This document shows, one piece after another, positions 1 through 6,705 of a DNA stretch of 10,437 nucleotides (positions are counted from its first letter, which is position 1; every line of letters begins with the position of its first letter). The stretch comes from Spirochaetales bacterium (GTDB lineage Bacteria; Spirochaetota; Spirochaetia; SZUA-6; DRHE01): assembly GCA_016930895.1 (NCBI GenBank), contig JAFGFV010000501.1:1-10437 (forward strand), in the 5' to 3' direction. The notes beneath the pieces were generated by a model that ran no database searches, was not told where the DNA came from, and saw only the letters and a program-made list of their open reading frames with translations. Position numbers and translations under genes: made by a program.

Positions 1-371
1 CCGGAGGGGATCGTGTCGGGGGCCAGATAGACGACGCTTCCCGTCTCTCCGCCGTCCTCGGTCTGGATGAGCGCACCGGGGCCGCTCAGTCTGTAGCCGT
101 AGGGGCCCACGCCGCCGTACACGCTCAGGGTAATACCGGTCTTGACCGGAACGTAGGCCTCCTCGGGTCCCAGCTCGAGGGGCAGTGCCTGCTCCTCCAC
201 GTCCAGCGTGTCGAGCAGGGACAGGTCGCCGCAGCCGTTCAGGGCGACCACCGCCAGCACCCCCAGGGCGGCGGCGGCCAGCAGCCACAGCGACGCGCCG
301 CGGCCCAGGCCGCTCGGCCCGCAGGCCCGCTCTCCGGAGCCTGAGTCCTTCCTGGATTGCCGATCCGTCAT
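1..371 (-). CDS. Predicted lipoprotein with Ig-like repeat region, N-terminal part only
   Basis: Reading leftwards from the ATG at 371-369, 123 complete codons fall in the window and the frame is still open at base 1, so the C-terminus is missing. The start is backed by a run of GGAGGAGGAG just upstream. After a hydrophilic N-region of about 27 residues comes a hydrophobic stretch (residues about 28-44) ending in the lipobox-like L-N-G-C, with the lipidated cysteine at residue 47; this suggests an outer- or inner-membrane lipoprotein. The N-region is long for a signal peptide. Residues 75-122 (VKTGITLSVYGGVGPYGYRL, then VVYLAPDT) resemble bacterial Ig-like or 'choice-of-anchor' extracellular repeats, where a G-G-x-x-P-Y-x-Y strand is followed by a Y-x-A-P turn. 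I do not recognise a specific family. It lies 132 bp downstream of the secreted beta-barrel gene on the same strand, so the two may be co-expressed. Function unknown. Confidence 0.72.
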   Translation of the reverse strand, partial: MTDRQSRKDSGSGERACGPSGLGRGASLWLLAAAALGVLAVVALNGCGDLSLLDTLDVEEQALPLELGPEEAYVPVKTGITLSVYGGVGPYGYRLSGPGALIQTEDGGETGSVVYLAPDTIPS

Positions 372-433
372 GGTCTCCTCCTCCACGGGTCTTCCCGCAG
401 CCAGCACAGAGGGAGGCGTTGCCTTGCTACCCG

Positions 434-451
434 GATACGATTCATTGTATC
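434..451 (-). promoter_or_regulatory. Dyad overlapping a -10-like hexamer upstream of the lipoprotein gene
   Basis: On the minus strand the 18 bases starting GATAC and ending GTATC form an imperfect inverted repeat in which 7 of 9 base pairs match. The dyad contains TACAAT (plus-strand 444-449), a 5/6 match to a -10 box, about 72 bases upstream of the lipoprotein ATG. No convincing -35 hexamer sits at 16-18 bp spacing. This could be a promoter overlapped by an operator, but the evidence is only the short repeat and the hexamer. Confidence 0.25.
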
Positions 452-503
452 GCACCCCAATGGCGAAAACCAGGGCCCCCTCGCTCGGTCAAGCCACCCC
501 CGC

Positions 504-1766
504 TCACAGGCGCAGGAAGAGGCTCGCCGACGGCAGGACCCCCGAGATCACCTCCGCCACGATCTCCCCGGAACCGGCTGTGTCCCGGTACAGGTAGAAG
601 TACGCGTGGTACTGGGCGTCAAGGGCCAACCCCAGCCGTTCGCCCATGCCCGCGATCATCCCGATCCCCCCCCGGGCGTACGGCAGCACCCTGGTCAGGC
701 GCTGGGAGGCCCCGCTCGGTTCGCTCACGCTGTCCGGAAACCGATAGGCCGCCCCGCCGGACAGCTGCACGTACAGCCGCAGCGGACGCATCTCCGGGAG
801 GGAGTACCGCAGGTCGACCCCGAGGGGGATCAGCCAGCGGAAGTACGCCGACTGGTCCGGCTCCTCCGGATCGACATACATGACCCCCGTGTGGGCCCCG
901 ACCCCGAGGCGGCCGAAGCCCGGCCGCAGGTGGTAGAGGAAGGCGAAGGAGGGCGCGTACCCGACGGCGAAGTACCGGTCCGGCGCCGCCACGGGCACGA
1001 ACGGGGCAAATCCCAGGGCCAGCTCCACCTTCCGCAAGCTCCCCTCCCCCCCCGGCGGGGCCGCGAAAGGCCTCTGTGCCGGCAGGGGAACCGGCGCCGC
1101 GGGCCCCAGGGCGATGCCTGGCCGCTCGGGACCGCTCGCCTTCTCCGCACCTTCGGCCTCGGCGCCCCGAGCGGCGGCGATGCGCGCGGCTTCCGCCTCC
1201 GCGGCCCTGCGGGCCTCCTCCTCGGCGGCGAGCCGGGCCGCCTGCTCCTCGGCCTTCCGCCGCGCGACCTCGGCCACGCGGGTCTCCACGCGGGGAGTCA
1301 GCGCTTCTACCGCCGAGGAGACCGCGTCGTCCAGGGACAGATCGATTCGACCGGCGGCCTCTTCCGTGGCCAGGAGCCGGCCTCCGGCTGCCTCGTAGAA
1401 CCTGAAGGAGATCCTGACCTCCCGGCCGTCGACGGCGTACCTCCCAAGCAGCACGAAGTCCGCGCCCCGACCCGATGCCGCTGCCGCGAGCTCCGCAGGC
1501 CGGACCGCCCCCCGCCCCGGTCCCCCACCCTCCTGCTCGGGCAGGACAGGCAGCGGCTCCAGGCCCGCCCGGACCATCTCCACGCTCATCGCCCGGACCA
1601 GGACGCGTTCGAAGGCCGCGCTCCCGCTCCCCTGCAGGGGCGAAGCGACTACATAGACGACGACGGGAGGGGATGGCGGGGTGTCAGCAACCTGGGCCAG
1701 GGACAGAGAGGCCGGCAGGCAGAGCAGGAGGGCAAGGCAGGATCTGTGAAGCAAGGTCCCCGGCAA
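504..1766 (-). CDS. Secreted TolB-N/FlgO-like protein with C-terminal outer-membrane beta-barrel
   Basis: 420 residues when started at the TTG at 1766. That start gives a clean signal peptide: a short N-region with H7-R8, a hydrophobic core at about 9-22, and likely cleavage after S-L-A at residue 24. A GGAG lies 8 bases upstream. Residues 35-155 read as an alpha/beta domain (VVVYVVASP, then GADFVLLGRYAVDGREVRIS, then a helix after LATEEAAGRI), resembling the N-terminal domain of TolB and FlgO/LpoB-type periplasmic proteins. Residues 160-210 are an Ala/Glu/Arg-rich helical linker like that of TolA. Residues 245-420 alternate polar and aromatic/hydrophobic residues in strand-length blocks and end in a short amphipathic strand closing in R-L, as expected of a small outer-membrane beta-barrel. 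The inference is an envelope protein linking a periplasmic domain to the outer membrane; substrate and partner are unknown. An ATG at 1862 would add 32 residues that do not look like a signal peptide. The frame stays open further upstream, but there it overlaps the opposite-strand gene and is not convincing. Confidence 0.72.
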   Translation of the reverse strand: MPGTLLHRSCLALLLCLPASLSLAQVADTPPSPPVVVYVVASPLQGSGSAAFERVLVRAMSVEMVRAGLEPLPVLPEQEGGGPGRGAVRPAELAAAASGRGADFVLLGRYAVDGREVRISFRFYEAAGGRLLATEEAAGRIDLSLDDAVSSAVEALTPRVETRVAEVARRKAEEQAARLAAEEEARRAAEAEAARIAAARGAEAEGAEKASGPERPGIALGPAAPVPLPAQRPFAAPPGGEGSLRKVELALGFAPFVPVAAPDRYFAVGYAPSFAFLYHLRPGFGRLGVGAHTGVMYVDPEEPDQSAYFRWLIPLGVDLRYSLPEMRPLRLYVQLSGGAAYRFPDSVSEPSGASQRLTRVLPYARGGIGMIAGMGERLGLALDAQYHAYFYLYRDTAGSGEIVAEVISGVLPSASLFLRL

Positions 1767-1774
1767 CGGCGTTT

Positions 1775-1785
1775 CTCCACTCCCC
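1775..1785 (-). promoter_or_regulatory. Ribosome binding site deciding the TTG start of the beta-barrel gene
   Basis: On the minus strand two purine-rich cores occur close together: GGGGAG (1780-1785) and GGAG (1775-1778). The latter lies 8 bases from the TTG at 1766. Together with the signal peptide that begins right there, this favours TTG over the upstream ATG at 1862, which is preceded only by a G-run. Confidence 0.45.
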
Positions 1786-1827
1786 AAGCTCGAACATGTC
1801 CCCTCCCGCACCGCTCGGGCACGACTT

Positions 1828-1880
1828 CTAATATACAGAATTGGTCTTTCATAATATATCATCTTTCCCCCCTTTTTTCT
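1828..1880. other. AT-rich island in the divergent intergenic region
   Basis: This stretch of about 50 bases is strikingly AT-rich for the window. It contains two copies of TAATATA (1829-1835 and 1852-1858, 23 bp apart) and a polypyrimidine run (1863-1879). On the plus strand TATACA (1832-1837), 17 bp, TATATC (1855-1860) matches the sigma70 consensus at 4/6 in both boxes, giving a possible promoter for the gene at 1975 with a leader of about 108 bases. No equally good pair was found on the minus strand, although the secreted-protein gene must be transcribed from near here. The patch most likely marks promoters or a regulator or nucleoid-protein site. Confidence 0.35.
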
Positions 1881-1934
1881 GCCCGGCCCAAGCCGCGCGC
1901 GCCGAAGGCACCGCCACGAGGGCGCCGCGACCGC

Positions 1935-1963
1935 TTGACCCGGCCGCGCGCCTCCAATAGGAT
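1935..1963 (+). promoter_or_regulatory. Candidate sigma70-type promoter for the B12-reactivation operon
   Basis: TTGACC (1935-1940, 5/6 to TTGACA), a 17-bp spacer, then TAGGAT (1958-1963, 4/6 to TATAAT). Transcription would begin near 1970, leaving a leader of only about five bases before the ATG at 1975; no Shine-Dalgarno sequence is visible there. The -10 box overlaps the palindrome at 1960-1973. The alternative promoter in the AT-rich island at 1832-1860 is about as strong, so I cannot say which is used. Confidence 0.4.
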
Positions 1964-1973
1964 GGGCCCATCC
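1960..1973. repeat. Perfect 14-bp palindrome immediately before a start codon
   Basis: GGATGGGCCCATCC is fully self-complementary and ends one base before the ATG at 1975. Outward, one mismatched pair (1959/1974) is followed by two more matching pairs, so 16 of 18 bases are symmetric. As DNA it could be an operator covering the -10 box and start site. As RNA, if transcription starts upstream, it could form a five-pair stem with a four-base loop directly at the initiation codon. It may also be a chance palindrome in GC-rich DNA. Confidence 0.45.
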
Positions 1974-1974
1974 G

Positions 1975-2667
1975 ATGAACGATTCCGACCTCCAGGTCCT
2001 CCGCGATATCCCCTTTTCGTTCGACCGCGCCGCCTTCGACCGGCACGTCCAGCTGGAGCGCTTCCCTTCCGCTCGGGAGGCCGTCGAGGCGCTGCTGGGG
2101 GAGGCGCTCGGGCGGGCCCGGCCCAAGGCGATGTACAGGGAGTCCTACGTGCGCAACAGGGAAGGACGCTCCCTGGAGCTGGAGGGGGTGCGCTTCGACA
2201 GCCGGGTCCTCAGCGAGAACCTGGCGGCGGTGGAACGGGTCTTTCCCTATGTCGCCACCTGCGGCTCGGAGCTCGACGAGCTGCCCGGGGTCGCCGAGGA
2301 CCTCCTCGCCTCCTTCTGGCTCGACGTGTTCAAGGAGATGGTCCTCGACGCCGCCGTGAAGCATCTCGTGGGGCTCCTGCGGCGGCGCTATGGGCTCCCG
2401 GGCCTCTCCTCCATGAACCCGGGCTCCGGGGACCGCAACGTGTGGCCCATCGCCCAACAGAAGCCCCTGTTCGCGCTGTTCGACGGGGCGGAACAGGAGA
2501 TCGGGGTCCGGCTCACGGACAGCTTTCTGATGACCCCGAACAAGACCGTTTCGGGGCTGTTCTTCCCCACCGACGTGCCTTTCGAAAGCTGCCAGCTGTG
2601 CACGCGGGCCGACTGCCCGCGCCGCAGGGCCCCGTACCGGGGCCCCCTGGAAGGGATCCACCCGTAG
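1975..2667 (+). CDS. Stand-alone vitamin B12-dependent methionine synthase activation-domain protein
   Basis: 230 residues. It resembles the C-terminal reactivation domain of MetH, which binds S-adenosylmethionine and supports reductive remethylation of oxidised cob(II)alamin. Supporting stretches are VFPYVATCGSELDEL (89-103), the conserved helix with F-W-L-D (114-117), SSMNPGSGDRNVWPIAQQKP (145-164), and IGVRLTDSFLMTPNKTVSGL (176-195), the last matching the L-T-x-S-x-x-M-x-P-x-K-S-V-S-G core of the domain. The size fits the free-standing version known from Thermotoga (TM0269), used with MetH proteins that lack their own reactivation domain. A three-cysteine motif C206-x2-C209-x4-C214 follows, then R-R-A-P-Y. 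The ATG is the first start after an in-frame stop at 1936-1938. It has no Shine-Dalgarno sequence and sits directly after a palindrome. It is first in a three-gene operon; the next start is 25 bp past its stop. No metH is in the window, so its corrinoid partner is encoded elsewhere. Confidence 0.85.
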   Translation: MNDSDLQVLRDIPFSFDRAAFDRHVQLERFPSAREAVEALLGEALGRARPKAMYRESYVRNREGRSLELEGVRFDSRVLSENLAAVERVFPYVATCGSELDELPGVAEDLLASFWLDVFKEMVLDAAVKHLVGLLRRRYGLPGLSSMNPGSGDRNVWPIAQQKPLFALFDGAEQEIGVRLTDSFLMTPNKTVSGLFFPTDVPFESCQLCTRADCPRRRAPYRGPLEGIHP

Positions 2668-2680
2668 AGGCGATCCGAAC

Positions 2681-2687
2681 GAGGAGG
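2681..2687 (+). promoter_or_regulatory. Strong Shine-Dalgarno fixing a GTG start
   Basis: GAGGAGG lies five bases before the GTG at 2693. This is a much better ribosome site than anything before the in-frame ATG at 2717, and so decides the start of the SagB-like gene. Confidence 0.7.
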
Positions 2688-2692
2688 TCCGA

Positions 2693-3454
2693 GTGAACGG
2701 AATCGGGGCCGAGTTCATGGAACGGACCCGCTATGCCCATTTGACGCCCTCGGAGCAGAGTCGAGGTTTGCCGCAGCCGCCGCTGGAGCGCGACTTGGCC
2801 GGGGGGCGGCCCCTGATCGAGCTTCCGCCCGCCACGGCCCTCCAGCTCGAGAATCCCGACCTGCGGCTTCTCCTCCAGCGCCGCCGCAGCCTGCGGCACT
2901 ACGCTCCAACCCCCCTGAGCCTCGCCGAGCTTTCGTTCCTGCTGTGGTCCGCCCAGGGGGTCAAGAAGGTCGTGCCCGGCGCCGCCACCTTCCGGACCGT
3001 GCCATCCGCGGGAGCCCGTCACGCACTGGAAACGTACCTGCTGGTCAACCGGGTCGAAACCCTGCAGCCGGGGCTGTACTGGTACAGCGCCCTGCGCCAT
3101 GCCCTGCTGGCCCTGCAGGAAGCGCCAGGGAGCGAAGACGCAGAGGCATCCGGAACGATCTCCGACCGCGTGACGGAGGCCTGCCTCGGCCAGGAGTTCG
3201 TCAAGGCCAGCGCGGTTACCTTGCTCTGGGCGGCGGAGACACACCGCATGAGCTGGCGATACGGAGAGCGCGGCTACCGCTACCTGCACCTCGACGCCGG
3301 CCATGCCTGCCAGAATCTCTGCCTGGCCGCGGAAGCGATCGGCTGCGGCGCCTGCGCCATCGCGGCCTTCTCGGACGAGGCAGTCAACGCACTGCTGGGC
3401 CTGGACGGCCGCGCCCGATTCGCGATCTACGTGGCTGCGGTGGGCAAGCGATGA
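2693..3454 (+). CDS. SagB/ThcOx-type nitroreductase-family flavoprotein
   Basis: 253 residues from a GTG start. The protein shows the nitroreductase fold signatures of the SagB/ThcOx subgroup: the FMN phosphate-contacting R-R-R-S-L-R-x-Y (63-70), a helix with S-x-L-L-W-S-A-Q-G (81-89), T-V-P-S-A-G-A-R-H-x-L-E-T-Y-L (102-116), a variable middle, and the conserved C-terminal half GYRYLHLDAGHACQNLCLAA (194-213) followed by G-x-G-A (217-220). Family members bind FMN. In RiPP clusters they oxidise azolines to azoles, but many single-copy members in anaerobes have no peptide partner and unknown substrates. No precursor peptide, YcaO or cyclodehydratase gene is visible here, so a thiazole/oxazole role is not supported. 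The gene lies 25 bp after the B12-reactivation gene and overlaps the thioesterase gene by four bases (ATGA), indicating translational coupling. A redox role is likely; the substrate is unknown. Confidence 0.85.
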   Translation: MNGIGAEFMERTRYAHLTPSEQSRGLPQPPLERDLAGGRPLIELPPATALQLENPDLRLLLQRRRSLRHYAPTPLSLAELSFLLWSAQGVKKVVPGAATFRTVPSAGARHALETYLLVNRVETLQPGLYWYSALRHALLALQEAPGSEDAEASGTISDRVTEACLGQEFVKASAVTLLWAAETHRMSWRYGERGYRYLHLDAGHACQNLCLAAEAIGCGACAIAAFSDEAVNALLGLDGRARFAIYVAAVGKR

Positions 3455-4293
3455 GCACGCTCTGGAGCGAGCCCTTCACGGTCCACACCTACGAGGTGGG
3501 CGCAGGGGGCAGGGCCTCGATCCAGGCCCTCTGCGCCTTCCTCCAGGAGGCGGCGGGCCGCAACGCCGACGCCATGGGGCTGAGCCTCCCGCAGCTCATG
3601 GAGAAGGGATTGACCTGGGTGCTCTCCCGGCTGCTCGTCCGCGTGTACGAATACCCGCGCTGGTGGGAGAAGCTGCTGGTCCAGACCTGGCCGTCCGGCT
3701 TCCACCGCCTGTTCGCCCTGCGGGAGTGGCGGATCTTTCGGGGTGACGAGCTGCTCGGCGAGGCCACCAGCTCCTGGCTCATGGTCCACGTCGACGGCCG
3801 GCGGCCGGTGCGCCCGGACAGCCACGGAGAGTGGGCCGGGCGCATCTACCCGCAGCGGGCCATCCCCGTCACCCTGGAAAAGCTACCCGACCCGCAGTCC
3901 CCCGACCTGGCACCCTCCGCCCCCGGGGACGGCGCCGCCGAAGTCTACGAGGGGGATTTCGGGGTCCGCTACCGGGACCTGGACATGAACGGCCACGCCA
4001 ACAACCTCAGCTACCTGGACTGGCTGTTGGAGATCCTCCCGCCCGCCTTCCGGGACCGGCACACCCTCGGGGAGCTGGAGCTGAACTTTCTGGCCGAGCT
4101 CGGCCCCGGCGAGACGGTCCGCTCCCGCGCCGTGACCGCCCCCGGCGAGGCGGTTTCCGATGACGCGGCTTTCGGCCGGAAGGCTTCCGGCCGGGCGCAC
4201 CCCGGGTCGGTCGACCTGCATCACACCCTGGCTTGCCTGCGGGACGGCCGGATCGCTGCCCGGGCCCGCACCCGCTGGCTCCCCTCGGCGTAA
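3451..4293 (+). CDS. Acyl-ACP thioesterase, FatA/FatB family
   Basis: 280 residues. The enzyme hydrolyses acyl-acyl carrier protein to free fatty acid and ACP in the cytoplasm. It has two hotdog domains: the first at about 1-140, starting with F-T-V-H-T-Y-E-V (9-16) and including W-V-L-S-R (56-60) and the W-x-x-G-F-H-R-L-F-A-L-R-E-W segment (80-93); the second from about 165. The second carries the catalytic D-M-N-G-H (D178, N180, H182) within YRDLDMNGHANNLSYLDWLL, matching D-x-N-x-H of plant FatB. E216 sits where the plant catalytic glutamate lies; the neighbouring plant cysteine position is leucine (L217), as I recall for bacterial homologues. The ATG at 3451 overlaps the preceding stop codon (ATGA), so it is translationally coupled to the SagB-like gene. 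Chain-length preference cannot be read from sequence. The link to the two upstream genes is by operon only. Confidence 0.9.
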   Translation: MSTLWSEPFTVHTYEVGAGGRASIQALCAFLQEAAGRNADAMGLSLPQLMEKGLTWVLSRLLVRVYEYPRWWEKLLVQTWPSGFHRLFALREWRIFRGDELLGEATSSWLMVHVDGRRPVRPDSHGEWAGRIYPQRAIPVTLEKLPDPQSPDLAPSAPGDGAAEVYEGDFGVRYRDLDMNGHANNLSYLDWLLEILPPAFRDRHTLGELELNFLAELGPGETVRSRAVTAPGEAVSDDAAFGRKASGRAHPGSVDLHHTLACLRDGRIAARARTRWLPSA

Positions 4294-4298
4294 GGGTG

Positions 4299-4342
4299 CG
4301 GGGCCGCCGGTTTCCTCGGGGGTGAGCCTCCGGGGCCGCCGG
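4299..4342. repeat. Two 12-bp direct repeats between convergent genes
   Basis: CGGGGCCGCCGG occurs at 4299-4310 and again at 4331-4342, 32 bp apart, filling much of the 52-bp gap between the thioesterase and nucleoside hydrolase stops. This could be the trace of a small duplication or part of a terminator region; in such GC-rich DNA chance is possible. Confidence 0.4.
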
Positions 4343-4345
4343 CTC
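4324..4345. terminator. Weak candidate bidirectional terminator between convergent genes
   Basis: GAGCC (4324-4328) pairs with GGCTC (4341-4345) around a 12-base GC-rich loop, in the place where two convergent operons must both end. There is no T-tract on either side, so it does not meet the classic intrinsic terminator rule. Factor-dependent termination is as likely. Confidence 0.2.
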
Positions 4346-5281
4346 TCAGGCTCCGTCCAGGATACGAACAGCCTCGAAGATCAGGTCTCGGAAGCTCTCC
4401 CGGTCCACCTCCAGGGCCACCTCGGCGTTGGGCCGGCGCCCGGTCACCCCGCGCACGTCCACGACCGTGCGCCCCCGGGTCAGCTCCCCGGCGGTCTCGA
4501 TCTCCACGTTCAGAAACTTGGTGCGTATGACCCCCGGGCGCAGCAGGTGCGCCACGGCCAGGGCGTCGTGCAGGGGCGCCCCCTCGAAGCCGAATACCTC
4601 CCGGTTGGCGCGGGCGAAGTACCCGAGCAGGGGGGCCACGACCGTCGAGACCCTTCCGCTCCAGCGGCTTACCTCCTCGATCTCGTCGAAGGTCAGGAAG
4701 GCCTTGTTGGTGACGTCCAGCCCGACCATGGTGAGGGCCGCCCCACAGGTGAACACGATCCTGGCCGCCTCGGGATCCACGTAGATGTTGAACTCCGCCG
4801 CCGGGGTCACGTTGGAGTCGAACACCGCCCCGCCCATGAGCACGATGCGCTGGATGTTGGCCACGATGCCCGGGTCCTTGCGCAGCGCGAGGGCCACGTT
4901 GGTGAGGGGTCCCGTCGGCACCAGGGTCACCGGCTCCGGCGAGGCGCGCAGCGCGTCGATCAGAAAGTCCACGGCGTGCACGGGCAGGCCCTCCGTGGCC
5001 GGCTCCGGAAGCTCCGCGCCCTCCAGCCCGCTCGACCCGTGGATGGCGGGGGCCGTGGTCATCTCCCGCACCAGGGGTCGATCCGCGCCGCGGGCCACCG
5101 GGATGCGGGTGCGGCCGATCAGGGTCAGGATCCGCCTGGCGTTGAGCCAGGTCTTGTCACCGGTCTGGTTGCCCGCCACGGTCGTGATCCCCAGCAGCTC
5201 CAGCTGCTGCGGGTGGGCACACGCCAGCATGATGGCCATCATGTCGTCGTGGCCGGGATCGCAGTCCAGGAGGATCTTCAC
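4346..5281 (-). CDS. Inosine/uridine-preferring nucleoside hydrolase family protein
   Basis: 311 residues, the usual family length. It splits the N-glycosidic bond of ribonucleosides to give ribose and free base. The calcium-binding and catalytic signature D-C-D-P-G-H-D-D lies at 6-13, right at the N-terminus, which fixes the start as the GTG at 5281. Other family positions are present: N38 in VAGN, H81 in A-I-H-G-S-S-G-L, N157, E163 and N165 in the NVTPAAEFN segment, and the active-site H238-D239 in A-P-L-H-D-A. Having both H81 and H238 fits the inosine/uridine or pyrimidine-preferring groups (IU-NH, RihA/RihB), but base preference cannot be settled by eye. The ribosome site is weak. The gene starts 22 bp after the symporter stop on the same strand, so it is probably its operon partner, acting on an imported nucleoside. 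Confidence 0.9.
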   Translation of the reverse strand: MKILLDCDPGHDDMMAIMLACAHPQQLELLGITTVAGNQTGDKTWLNARRILTLIGRTRIPVARGADRPLVREMTTAPAIHGSSGLEGAELPEPATEGLPVHAVDFLIDALRASPEPVTLVPTGPLTNVALALRKDPGIVANIQRIVLMGGAVFDSNVTPAAEFNIYVDPEAARIVFTCGAALTMVGLDVTNKAFLTFDEIEEVSRWSGRVSTVVAPLLGYFARANREVFGFEGAPLHDALAVAHLLRPGVIRTKFLNVEIETAGELTRGRTVVDVRGVTGRRPNAEVALEVDRESFRDLIFEAVRILDGA

Positions 5282-5303
5282 TGCCTTGGGGCCCCGGACG
5301 CGC

Positions 5304-6653
5304 TCACCGGCTCTTCCCGAACTTCAGGGCTCCGTCCAGCGCGGCTCCCAGGAAGAACATCCCGAACACCGCCAGGATCGTCCACACCGAGCTCAACCTG
5401 AGCCCCAGCACGCCGAACAGGACCGCCAGGGCGCCTCCGCCGATCAGGGTGAGCGCCCCCGCCATCCGGCCGCCGATCTTGAGGTGAAACAGCCCCAGGA
5501 ACAGGGGCAGGAACACCATCAGGATCCTGGAGGAGGAGACGGACAGCTCCACGAGATAGTTCGGGCGGGTCAGGGAGAAGAGCACGACCAGCACGGTCAA
5601 CACCACGATGAACAACCGACCCGACCAGACGCTGCGCTTCTGCCGCAACAGGTCCCGGGTCAGCATCGAGGACAAGCTCAGGATGATGGAGTTGGCGGTG
5701 GTGACCGAAGCAAAGACGATGGTCAGGGCCAACGGCAGGGCCAGCCAGCGCCCCATCTGGGCCAGGACGTTGACGATGGTCGTGTCCCGGTCCGTCACTT
5801 GAGGGAAGGCCCCGGCCAGGGTCCCGAACTTGGCGGAGAAACCGATAAAGGTGACGATGAGCGTGTACAGGGCCCCGAAGACGCCGAACAGGAGCAGCAT
5901 CTTCCGCAGGTCCTTCTTGCGCTTCAGGATGAACAGCCGCTGGACCACCTGGGGATTGGTCAGGGCGAAGAAGCACCACGGCAGGGTCAGGTTGATGAAG
6001 AACACCGGGGTCCAAACCTGGTTCGGAAAGGTGGAAAGCTCCACCCCGCCGAACCGCCGGCCGCACCAGATCACCGCGATGACGGCCAGGGCAATCATGA
6101 AGGCCCCCTGCAGCGCGTCGGTGATCGCCACCCCCCGCAAACCGCCCAGCAGCGCCCAGATGCAGATGATCACGGCGGCTACGATGATCCCCGTGGTGAA
6201 GCTGATTTCGTAGGTCTGAAAGATCAACGCCAGCCCGATCACCTGGACCGAGGTGTACGGGATGAGCGCCACGAAAGCGACCACCGCCCCGAGGGACCCG
6301 GTCAGGGGCCCGTAGCGGTCGGAGAACATCTCCATGGGCGAGACGTATCCCCGGTCCCTCCCCATCTGCCAGATCCGTCCCCCATAGACCGAGAGCAGGA
6401 TCAGGGTGGCCACGAGGTAGGCCATCTCGAAGATCAGCGCGCCCACCCCGGTGGCGTACGACAGGCCCACCAGGCCCACCATCATGAACGCCGAGTACGT
6501 GGTGGCCGCGTAGGTCATGGCCGAGACGACCCAGCCGATGGCGCCGTTGCCGATGAAGTAATCCGCCTGCGACTGCCGGGCCCGCATCACGAGAATGGAG
6601 ATCACCGTTCCGATGACCGCATACACAACGAGCAGTATCACGAACTCATTCAT
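5304..6653 (-). CDS. Sodium:solute symporter (SSS family) permease
   Basis: 449 residues, almost entirely hydrophobic segments separated by short charged loops; about 12-13 membrane helices are expected, at the short end for this family (often 450-550). It begins with a hydrophobic helix (3-22), then the Q-x-x-A-D-Y-F-I-G-N motif (28-36) typical of SSS proteins. The family signature [14 protein letters not shown] is at 170-183. The segment [20 protein letters not shown] (314-333) followed by D-L matches the helix that contributes the sodium site in PutP/vSGLT-type carriers. The ATG at 6653 has a strong GGAGGTGA (6660-6667) six bases upstream. It is first in an operon with the nucleoside hydrolase, which suggests a nucleoside or related compound as substrate; the sequence alone does not show this. 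It is divergently transcribed from the glycerol operon, with its own good promoter at 6706-6734. Confidence 0.9.
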   Translation of the reverse strand: MNEFVILLVVYAVIGTVISILVMRARQSQADYFIGNGAIGWVVSAMTYAATTYSAFMMVGLVGLSYATGVGALIFEMAYLVATLILLSVYGGRIWQMGRDRGYVSPMEMFSDRYGPLTGSLGAVVAFVALIPYTSVQVIGLALIFQTYEISFTTGIIVAAVIICIWALLGGLRGVAITDALQGAFMIALAVIAVIWCGRRFGGVELSTFPNQVWTPVFFINLTLPWCFFALTNPQVVQRLFILKRKKDLRKMLLLFGVFGALYTLIVTFIGFSAKFGTLAGAFPQVTDRDTTIVNVLAQMGRWLALPLALTIVFASVTTANSIILSLSSMLTRDLLRQKRSVWSGRLFIVVLTVLVVLFSLTRPNYLVELSVSSSRILMVFLPLFLGLFHLKIGGRMAGALTLIGGGALAVLFGVLGLRLSSVWTILAVFGMFFLGAALDGALKFGKSR

Positions 6654-6705
6654 CTTCCCTCACCTCCCCCGGTTCAACGATCCCTCGCGACAACCCTCAT
6701 CTGGT

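Noticed and set aside
1767..1862. Longer N-terminus of the secreted protein from the ATG at 1862
   Set aside because: It would place 32 mixed residues before a clean signal peptide and would push the gene start into the AT-rich control region. The TTG at 1766 has a better ribosome site.
357..2696. 779-codon open frame on the plus strand
   Set aside because: It runs antisense to the secreted-protein gene, crosses the intergenic region and then overlaps the B12-reactivation gene in another frame. The translation is Arg/Pro/Gly-rich with no recognisable domain; long stop-free shadows are normal at this GC content.
1849..2718. 289-codon open frame on the minus strand opposite the B12-reactivation gene
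   Set aside because: The plus strand encodes a recognisable activation-domain protein here. The minus translation shows no family signature.
2693..3454. RiPP (thiazole/oxazole-modified peptide) cluster suggested by the SagB-like gene
   Set aside because: No YcaO, E1-like protein, precursor peptide or export gene lies around it. The flanking genes are cobalamin and fatty-acid genes.
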